Shown: positions 57,649 to 64,000 of the stretch, piece by piece
Numbering within the stretch: position 1 is the stretch's first letter
Layout: the number at the start of each line of letters is the position of its first letter
Assembly (NCBI RefSeq): GCF_047238305.1
Contig: NZ_JBDFMO010000001.1
Coordinates: 4,340,001-4,404,000 of the forward strand
Origin: Ferdinandcohnia sp047238305
GTDB lineage: Bacteria > Bacillota > Bacilli > Bacillales > Bacillaceae_L
Direction of reading: 5' to 3'
DNA: 64,000 bases
Made by a program: the position numbers and the translations under genes
The notes under the pieces: model-generated
The model's input: only the letters and a program-made list of their open reading frames with translations
The model's database searches: none
Told to the model about the DNA's origin: nothing

Positions 57649-60600
57649 TTATAGCACACTTTTATGGTTGTCCCTGATTACTTCAGTACCTAATTTGATA
57701 GGTTCAACTCCTGTAAATTCTTCCATGACATGTTGATGGCATGTAAATAAAAGAACCTGATTGTCCTGTGATAGCTCATTGATTAAGTGAATAGCACTTG
57801 AAAGTCGATTTGAATCAAAATTTACAAAACTATCATCAATTATAAAAGGAAAGGATTGATTTGGATGCATCGTACTCGCAAGTGAAAATCGAAGCGCAAT
57901 ATATAATTGCTCTGATGTTGCCTGGCTGAGTTCATTTGGTTTAAAACGAAGACCGTTTTCATCCTCAACAATAAAACCATCTATATCATTATCCAGATAG
58001 ATTTTTTTGTATCTTTTCTCTGTTAATATTGAAAAATAATGCTCCGCCTTTTCAATAACCTTAGGAAGCCGTAATTTACGATATTGATCAATTGTTTTAG
58101 ATAGAATATCCTTAGCTACGGCAAGAGTTGCCCATTTTTTCGCATGTTCCTTGACCATTGATTTACTTGCCTCATAGGAATGTAGAAACTCTGCATAGGT
58201 TCCACCTTCTTCAAGTTCTTGCACACGATGATGAATAGCAGACAACTGCCGTTGCGCCTCTTTTTCAAGCATGTGAAGTTGGCTGGTTTCAGCTGACAGT
58301 TCTTCAACTCGTTTTTTATAATTTGTATCTACATTACAACAGTGGACTAACTCTCCAAACCGTTCGAGCTGAGATTTAAGAATGTTCATTCGTTCCTTTA
58401 TTTCCTTAGCCTGATCATTTACTTGTCCCTTTGCCCGAAAATTTTCTTCGTTTGACACTTCAGCCATATCCCACAAAACACGACATTCCTTTTGAAGGTG
58501 GTCCAATTCTAAAGTAAGCTCGGATATCTGGTCATTTGTATCCTTTAATTTTGTTTCAATCTGTAAAAGGTGTTCATGCTTTCTTTTTTCTTCCTGTAAT
58601 TGGATTGCCAATTGATCGATCTTGATTGAATCCTGGTCAAGAATTTGTAACTGTTTTGCCACAACATTTATTTTTTGATGGAAGCTAGAAATTTCTTTTT
58701 GAAGTTCATCTTTTTGTTCTAATAACTTTCTTTTACTTAAAACCTTGTCCCGAATTGCTTCGAGGATTTGAAAAGCATCCATTAATCGTTCATTTGTTAT
58801 TTGTTGCGGAAGTCCGTATTTGTTCTTTATGTTAGAAGCTTTTTCATCAATCGAAAATCCTACTTTCTCCCATTCTTCAAACTCCGCAAGTACCTTTTCA
58901 TAAGCACGTTCATTTTGATGTAGAGTAACCTTTTCAATTTCAATTTGCTGTTTAACCTGCTGATCTTGGAGAAGCCTTGCCGTATTATCCTCATTATTTA
59001 ATGGATTGTAGTTTTTAAGCTTTTCTTGGACAGCATTCAGCTTTTTCAATAGACTTTCTCGATCATCCTTAAGCGCAGGAATGATGGAGGAAGACATCTG
59101 CGAGGTGACCGTTTTTCCGATAGGTAGCATGAGAAGAGCTAAAATAGTTAAAATTCCACCCGTTAGCCATTCTTGTGAGATATAAAAATAGACCGCTGAG
59201 AGAAGGAGCACTACACCAATTCCATAGAATATACGAGTTAGCTTCGTCTTACTCTCAGCTTCTTTAACTGTCACTCTTTGAATTTGTTGATTGATTCTAT
59301 TTACCTCATCTTCAATTAAGCTTTTTTCTTTCGCCAGGCTATCGATCTCTGTAAATTGTTTCTTCTTATTCTCTAGGACCTCTCTTTCCTCATCAGATAG
59401 GATACGCTGATTAAGTTCCTTAAGTTTATGTTCACTATTTTCTAATTCATCCTTTGCTTTAGAAAAGTGATCATCTAGGAATTGCTTCTGCTGTTTATGA
59501 CGCGCTGTCTCGGAAACAATTTCTGAAAACAAATCCTTTGCTGCTATACTTAGGTCGAGTTCCTGAACTTTGTCTTCTGACATCGCTAAATTGAGTCTAC
59601 TTTTTAGTTGTTTCGTTTCTTCTTCAATTTGTTGGAGTTCTTTCGATACGAGCTGTAACCTGTTTTGTTTTTCAAAAAACAGGCTCTTATGTTCGACTAA
59701 TTCTACGATTTGCTGTTCATTCTCAAGATATTGTGTGGACACTTGAATTGAGCTTTTTTCCTTGTCCAATTCAATTGACTTTGTTTGTAACGTCTTTAAT
59801 TGTGCTTCATATGGTTTAATCAGCGCCTGCAGTTGTTCAAAACGCTTCGATCCATCCTCTGGGTAGGGCTCAAACACAGGTAAACCCGTCAAATGATATT
59901 CTAAGGTTTGATATTCATCTACTATCGGCTGAATCGATTGCAGTTTTTCCGACTCCCGAATTTTGTCCCTTAGGAATTGTTTTTTTGCCTCTAGGTTACT
60001 TAATTCATTTTCAATTCGCTGCTGTTCTTCTAGCAATCCTTCGTATTCATTGTTTTTTTCTTGCCACTTCGAAACTTTTGCATATTCCTCCTTTAGCCGA
60101 TGTAATTCCATATTAAGAGGAGGATTCTTCCCTTTTGGTTTATATAGAAGATCCATTTCTTTTGTTAGTTTATTTTGTAATTCAAGCAAGGCGTCTGTTC
60201 CAACTGTTCCAGCTGAAAATAGAAATCTTCCAACATCCTCACTTTTTAGGCTATGTACACCTTGAAGCCCATGGATATTGAAAGAATATACATTCTGGTA
60301 AAGGTTTTTATCCATTCCCTGGAAGAGTTCAGAAATAAAATCCTCTCCTTTGACCGTTCCATCCGGTAAATAGACGGATACATCCCCTGCCGCTTTACCA
60401 GGGAGTCTTTCAATCATAACCGTTCCATGTTCATCGGTTTGAAGCAATAGCTTTCCCCCATATTTTGATCCGTTTTTCGGAATATAGCGTTGTTCATTTT
60501 GTTGTTTTGTTGGAAATCCAAATAAAATGCTATGAATAAAAGACATAAGCGTCGATTTTCCGGCTTCATTTTGACCATAAAAAACTTGAAGAGTAGGTGA

Positions 60601-60666
60601 TAAATTTCCGATTTCTACATTTTCCAGTTTTCCATATCCATAAATCTGAATGCCAATAATTCTCAT
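57649..60666 (-). CDS. yhaN: YhaN, Rad50/SbcC-like ATPase with membrane segment
   Basis: The 1005-residue protein has Walker A VFYGQNEAGKSTLMSF (residues 29-44) and, at the other end, the ABC signature region LSQATSEQLYIALRFSLAST, Walker B PFIIDDSFVNFDSNRL and switch LLFTCHQH. Between are long coiled coils interrupted by two hydrophobic helices (FYGIGVVLLLSAVYFYI, GGILTILALLMLPIG), a special feature of YhaN relative to SbcC. It pairs with the nuclease YhaO next to it. DNA repair or end processing near the membrane is inferred. The start at 60666 has AGGAGGTGATGAT; a longer frame upstream overlaps yhaO and is unlikely. Confidence 0.9.
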   Translation of the reverse strand: MRIIGIQIYGYGKLENVEIGNLSPTLQVFYGQNEAGKSTLMSFIHSILFGFPTKQQNEQRYIPKNGSKYGGKLLLQTDEHGTVMIERLPGKAAGDVSVYLPDGTVKGEDFISELFQGMDKNLYQNVYSFNIHGLQGVHSLKSEDVGRFLFSAGTVGTDALLELQNKLTKEMDLLYKPKGKNPPLNMELHRLKEEYAKVSKWQEKNNEYEGLLEEQQRIENELSNLEAKKQFLRDKIRESEKLQSIQPIVDEYQTLEYHLTGLPVFEPYPEDGSKRFEQLQALIKPYEAQLKTLQTKSIELDKEKSSIQVSTQYLENEQQIVELVEHKSLFFEKQNRLQLVSKELQQIEEETKQLKSRLNLAMSEDKVQELDLSIAAKDLFSEIVSETARHKQQKQFLDDHFSKAKDELENSEHKLKELNQRILSDEEREVLENKKKQFTEIDSLAKEKSLIEDEVNRINQQIQRVTVKEAESKTKLTRIFYGIGVVLLLSAVYFYISQEWLTGGILTILALLMLPIGKTVTSQMSSSIIPALKDDRESLLKKLNAVQEKLKNYNPLNNEDNTARLLQDQQVKQQIEIEKVTLHQNERAYEKVLAEFEEWEKVGFSIDEKASNIKNKYGLPQQITNERLMDAFQILEAIRDKVLSKRKLLEQKDELQKEISSFHQKINVVAKQLQILDQDSIKIDQLAIQLQEEKRKHEHLLQIETKLKDTNDQISELTLELDHLQKECRVLWDMAEVSNEENFRAKGQVNDQAKEIKERMNILKSQLERFGELVHCCNVDTNYKKRVEELSAETSQLHMLEKEAQRQLSAIHHRVQELEEGGTYAEFLHSYEASKSMVKEHAKKWATLAVAKDILSKTIDQYRKLRLPKVIEKAEHYFSILTEKRYKKIYLDNDIDGFIVEDENGLRFKPNELSQATSEQLYIALRFSLASTMHPNQSFPFIIDDSFVNFDSNRLSSAIHLINELSQDNQVLLFTCHQHVMEEFTGVEPIKLGTEVIRDNHKSVL

Positions 60667-60670
60667 ATCA

Positions 60671-61903
60671 TCACCTCCTGTTTGAGTGGTACAGTTCCCG
60701 AAGAATAAAATTTTCGGCGTCCTGAAGTACTTCCTGTAGTTCTTCACTTGTAAAATTGTCGACATACCTGCGAAAGCTTTGGTGGTTTCGTAAAGGTAGT
60801 AGTGCTTGATTGAAATCCTGATAGGTCTCCATGTTTTCTAACAAATCACCAATGAAATGAGAATCCTGCCTTAATTTTTCTCGATCAATTTCAAGTCGTG
60901 TGTGTTGTTTTACTTCCACTACATAAACAACGTTCTTTCCTGTTATATCATCGTTTAAAAGTGATACTAGATCTTCTTGCATTCCTTTTTCTTGAAGGCG
61001 ATCATGAAGTGGTCCTGTTCCTGTGTACTCAATCGTTAAAAATAAACCTTGATTTTCTTTCCGAAGAGTATCTATATGGGCGAATGTTTGATCTACAAGT
61101 TGGTCAAAACTGGAAACCTCTGAAATATCGATGGTCGTATCCTCCCAGATAAGGTCTGAGGTTGGAAAAAATAGGTACTCCGCTCCAGTTTTCGAAAGGC
61201 TTACAAGATAACCGCCTTTTTCGCCTGTTTCTTTTTTATGTCTTCCTTGGATATTGCCGGGATAGATAATTAGTGGGTCCTCGGAAAGGATCTCCCGAGT
61301 GTGAATATGTCCAAGAGCCCAATAATCAAAACCTTTTTGCTGGAGTTCCGAAAGTAGAAATGGCGCATAGCGGCTATGAGCACTTTCCCCTTCTCTACTT
61401 CCATGTAAGATACCTATATGAAATGGTGCATCTTCTCTTTTTTCATAGGAAGAGGTTTTGTTTTCAAGCACAGCTCTCTTTGTATAACTAAAACCGTAGA
61501 TGTTCGCAAGTGTTTCCCCATTTTTTATAAAAGGCTTTACTTCGACATTTTCATTTTGAAACAAATGGACATTACTTGGCCATTCAAAATGTGGCCAGTT
61601 TCCGCCAAGATGGTCGTGATTTCCATGGATGATAAAGGCTTCAATATTATGTTCCTGTAGACGCTCCATTTCCTTTCGAAATCGGGACTGCGCCCGAAGA
61701 CTTCTGTCTTCTCCGTCAAATAAATCACCAGCAATCACGACGAAATCTACGTTTTTCTCAATCGCAATGTTGATTAATCTTGTCAAGGATGTAAAGGTAC
61801 TTTCTTGCACACGCCTAAATAGTTCTGATGGTAGGTTTGCTAACCCAGAAAACGGACTGTCCAAATGCAAATCCGCGATATGTAAAAAAGTGATCGTATT
61901 CAT
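60671..61903 (-). CDS. yhaO: YhaO, SbcD/Mre11-like metallophosphoesterase
   Basis: The 410-residue protein has the calcineurin-like motifs of Mre11 nucleases: FLHIADLHLDSPF, VIAGDLFDGEDRSLRAQS, AFIIHGNHDHLGGNW, IGILHGSREGE and YWALGHIHTRE, followed by a capping domain. It is expected to cut DNA ends with manganese, together with YhaN, whose start is four bases after the yhaO stop. It is the first gene of the yhaO-yhaN-yhaM operon. Confidence 0.92.
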   Translation of the reverse strand: MNTITFLHIADLHLDSPFSGLANLPSELFRRVQESTFTSLTRLINIAIEKNVDFVVIAGDLFDGEDRSLRAQSRFRKEMERLQEHNIEAFIIHGNHDHLGGNWPHFEWPSNVHLFQNENVEVKPFIKNGETLANIYGFSYTKRAVLENKTSSYEKREDAPFHIGILHGSREGESAHSRYAPFLLSELQQKGFDYWALGHIHTREILSEDPLIIYPGNIQGRHKKETGEKGGYLVSLSKTGAEYLFFPTSDLIWEDTTIDISEVSSFDQLVDQTFAHIDTLRKENQGLFLTIEYTGTGPLHDRLQEKGMQEDLVSLLNDDITGKNVVYVVEVKQHTRLEIDREKLRQDSHFIGDLLENMETYQDFNQALLPLRNHQSFRRYVDNFTSEELQEVLQDAENFILRELYHSNRR

Positions 61904-61990
61904 TTCAACGCTCCCTTTGTTCTATTGTCTTTATTTTACCACCACCAAGATGCGAATGCACGTTCTTATTTTATGAACTTTTCATATAAA

Positions 61991-62016
61991 AAACGAGGGG
62001 AAATATCCCCTCGTTT
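61991..62016. terminator. Terminator between yhaP and yhaO
   Basis: AAACGAGGGGA and TCCCCTCGTTT form an 11-bp stem with a 4-nt loop; on the minus strand it ends the yhaQ-yhaP transcript. Confidence 0.85.
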
Positions 62017-62050
62017 TAGTTCGGAGCCAGAAGAACCGTCCCTCTGGTCC

Positions 62051-63304
62051 TTATTTATCATTTTTTGTTAGTTGCAGGGCTTTCTTAATGTCTTTGAAGG
62101 AGGATGATTTGCCGTACATGAGGACTCCTCCACGGTAGACTCGTGCTCCGAAAATGGCTAATAATGTGATGGTGAGCACTAGGATTCCGATTGATAATGC
62201 GATTTCCCAAGCTGGCAGTGTTAGCATTCCAACTCGAAGGAACATGATCATTGGTGCAAAAAACGGAATAAATGAGGTAATCGTAATCACGGATGATTCC
62301 GGTTTTGTTAGACCAAACATCGCAATCATAAAAGCAGCTACAATCAATAAGGTCATTGGGGTGATCATTTGTTGAACATCTTCAATACGACTTACCAATG
62401 AACCTAAAAAGGCAGCAAGTGTTGCAAATAGGAAATATCCTAAAATAAAGAAGACTCCAGCGTAAACAAAGGTTGAAATCGGCAGGTCACCAAAGCCAAA
62501 CACTTCAAAAAATCCGCCTTCCATTCCACCCATGCTTTGCTTTAAGGAACCGTACCCAACCGCCAAAATAACTGCAAATTGAGTTAAGCTTAGAAGGGCA
62601 ATCCCCAGAATTTTCCCGAACATTTGCTTAATCGGAGAAACACTTGAAATGAGTATTTCCATCACACGGGAAGATTTTTCAGTCGCAACCTCCATCGCAA
62701 TCATATTTGCGTACATGATGACTGCAAAGTAGATGACAAATAAAAGGACATAAACTAATCCTCGTGCTTGATTAAGTTCTTCCTCAGATTTTGCATTTTC
62801 TTCAAGTGCTTGTTTTTTAAATTGAACAGGCGCATATAGCTCATTGATCTGCTCAGGCGATAATCCTGCTTTTGTCGTTGCGATTGTCACCTTCAATTGC
62901 TGAAGAGCTTGTTCAAGTTGCCCAGTAATTTCTGAGTCAGTAATTGATGGAGCTTTATAGATTCCTTGAGGAAGTCCATCAGGCGTCTCTGTCAATAGGA
63001 GATAACCTGTAATTTCTTCAGATGCTACCAGCTCTTTTGCTTCCGCCTCAGTTCCGTCCATTTTTTCTATAATAACGTCACTCGTCATAGGTGTTAACGT
63101 CTGTTCATACGCCTGATAGAGTTCGTTTGACTCCGTTAAAACCGCAACATGACTTGTTTCATCTTTATCGAATTTCTCAATGATCGTTTGAATGTTAGCA
63201 AGACCAAAAATAATGAGCGCCGTTATTAACGTAGTAATAATAAAAGATTTCGTTTTTAATTTACTCACATATGTGTGAAAAAGAATAATCCAAAACTTAC
63301 TCAT
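62051..63304 (-). CDS. yhaP: ABC exporter permease YhaP (NatB-like)
   Basis: The 417-residue protein is an ABC-2 type permease: one N-terminal helix (FIITTLITALIIFGLANIQT), a large outer domain of about 130 residues (VAVLTESNELYQAYEQTLTP), then five to six helices with EVATEKSSRVMEILISSVSP, the characteristic ABC-2 coupling region. It matches YhaP, related to the sodium extruder NatB. Its start overlaps the end of yhaQ by 8 bp. The substrate is unproven. Confidence 0.88.
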   Translation of the reverse strand: MSKFWIILFHTYVSKLKTKSFIITTLITALIIFGLANIQTIIEKFDKDETSHVAVLTESNELYQAYEQTLTPMTSDVIIEKMDGTEAEAKELVASEEITGYLLLTETPDGLPQGIYKAPSITDSEITGQLEQALQQLKVTIATTKAGLSPEQINELYAPVQFKKQALEENAKSEEELNQARGLVYVLLFVIYFAVIMYANMIAMEVATEKSSRVMEILISSVSPIKQMFGKILGIALLSLTQFAVILAVGYGSLKQSMGGMEGGFFEVFGFGDLPISTFVYAGVFFILGYFLFATLAAFLGSLVSRIEDVQQMITPMTLLIVAAFMIAMFGLTKPESSVITITSFIPFFAPMIMFLRVGMLTLPAWEIALSIGILVLTITLLAIFGARVYRGGVLMYGKSSSFKDIKKALQLTKNDK

Positions 63305-64000
63305 ACGAAGCACCTACCTTCTCGATAAAAATATCATTTAAGGAAGGCTCTTCCAATACAAACTTTCGAACAAAACCTCTTCCTGTAATTGAAGCAAGGA
63401 TTTTTTGTGAAATCTCTTCACTTTCAACTTGTAAATGAAGTCCCTCCGCTGTTTCCTTTGCCTTTGTAACGCCTGCTAATGTTTTCAAATGACTAATATC
63501 GAAATCAGCATGTACAATAACGTTTTTCTTTCCAAAGGAACGCTTGATTTCCTTTAATGACCCATGGACTACTGGTTTTCCATGGTGCATGATGCATAAA
63601 TGCTCACATAATTCCTCAACGTGCTCCATACGGTGACTGGAAAACACAATTGATGTTCCAGCATTTTTCAAATCTACAACCGCTTCCTTTAAAATCTCAA
63701 CATTAACTGGGTCGAGTCCACTAAAGGGCTCATCAAGAATCAGAAGCTTTGGCTTATGAATGACAGAAGCGATAAATTGGATTTTTTGCTGGTTTCCTTT
63801 TGAAAGTTCCTCAACCTTTTTGGTTGCATACTCAGGAACCTTAAATCGCTCTAGCCAATAATCAATTTGTTTTAAAATATCTTGCTTCTGCATTCCACGC
63901 AGACGTGCTAAATAGACAAGCTGATCACGTACCTTCATTTTCGGGTATAGACCTCTCTCTTCTGGCAGGTAACCAATCATATGGCTTGTATCATAATTAA
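63297..64000 (-). CDS. yhaQ: ABC transporter ATP-binding protein YhaQ, N-terminus beyond the window
   Basis: The visible part has the Q-loop region IGYLPEERGLYPKMKV, the signature LSKGNQQKIQF, Walker B LLILDEPFSGLDPVNVE and the H-loop SSHRM, then a C-terminal domain of about 80 residues typical of NatA-type ATPases. Walker A lies past position 64000. It pairs with YhaP by gene overlap. The open frame continues to the window edge, so the start is not seen. Confidence 0.9.
   Translation of the reverse strand, partial: NYDTSHMIGYLPEERGLYPKMKVRDQLVYLARLRGMQKQDILKQIDYWLERFKVPEYATKKVEELSKGNQQKIQFIASVIHKPKLLILDEPFSGLDPVNVEILKEAVVDLKNAGTSIVFSSHRMEHVEELCEHLCIMHHGKPVVHGSLKEIKRSFGKKNVIVHADFDISHLKTLAGVTKAKETAEGLHLQVESEEISQKILASITGRGFVRKFVLEEPSLNDIFIEKVGASYE

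Overview
The window is chromosomal DNA of a low-GC Gram-positive bacterium of the Bacillaceae. The backbone is recognisably the Bacillus subtilis yha/ecs/prsA neighbourhood: yhaQ-yhaP, yhaO-yhaN-yhaM, yhaH, scoC(hpr), yhaI, prsA, yhaL, trpP, serC, hit, ecsABC, yhaA and a pbpF-like gene. Strong AGGAGG-type ribosome binding sites, lipoprotein signals, sporulation-type small genes (YhaL, YjcZ family) and U-tract hairpin terminators fit this. The genus cannot be fixed from the sequence alone.

Layout. 1-11.6 kb: a LysR regulator divergent from an MFS transporter, a class A penicillin-binding protein, a 53-bp tandem repeat block, a NUDIX hydrolase, TrhO, PdxK, a small XRE regulator, an orphan ModA with a leader hairpin, an acyl-CoA dehydrogenase, a YckD-like secreted protein and a TerC-family protein. 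11.8-26.7 kb: a DUF2157/GDYXXLXY membrane protein, an M20 amidohydrolase, ecsCBA, a probable structured RNA between ecsA and hit, hit, serC, TRAP-regulated trpP, yhaL, prsA, yhaI, scoC, yhaH. 56.8-64 kb: the rest of the yha cluster (yhaM 5' part, yhaN, yhaO, yhaP, yhaQ).

Between these arms, about 26,936 to 56,834, lies a roughly 29.9-kb mobile element inserted inside yhaM. The 248-249 N-terminal residues of YhaM are at 56.8-57.6 kb and the last 66 are at 26.7-26.9 kb; together they give the 314-residue length expected for YhaM. The ends carry matching inverted motifs (TTATCTATAT, then AGTGAGAA after a short spacer). One end encodes four co-directional genes: three large tyrosine-recombinase-like proteins (465, 1125 and 602 aa) and a 234-aa coiled-coil protein. 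The arrangement resembles Tn554-type or recombinase-trio elements but is larger.

The element's cargo includes its own YhaM-like OB-fold/HD protein (44,958-46,187), which may stand in for the host gene it breaks. It also carries a c-di-GMP-I riboswitch ahead of an EAL phosphodiesterase and a PilZ protein, an ECF sigma/anti-sigma operon near a LprI-like lipoprotein, and a RAMP-like protein overlapping an HNH nuclease gene with a divergent XRE regulator. Other cargo is a TrlF-like PHP/ATPase, a zinc-ribbon/effector-like pair, a polysaccharide deacetylase with a YkyA-like lipoprotein, and several genes broken by single frameshifts or stops. Intergenic parts of the cargo carry related dispersed repeats with hairpins, suggesting accretion of small cassettes.

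The best candidates for undescribed biology are the yhaM-splitting element with its replacement yhaM-like gene, the RAMP-like/HNH/XRE cassette, the mobile c-di-GMP circuit, and the approximately 430-nt repeat-containing RNA between ecsA and hit. All functional statements rest on reading motifs and gene order by eye; no database search was run.
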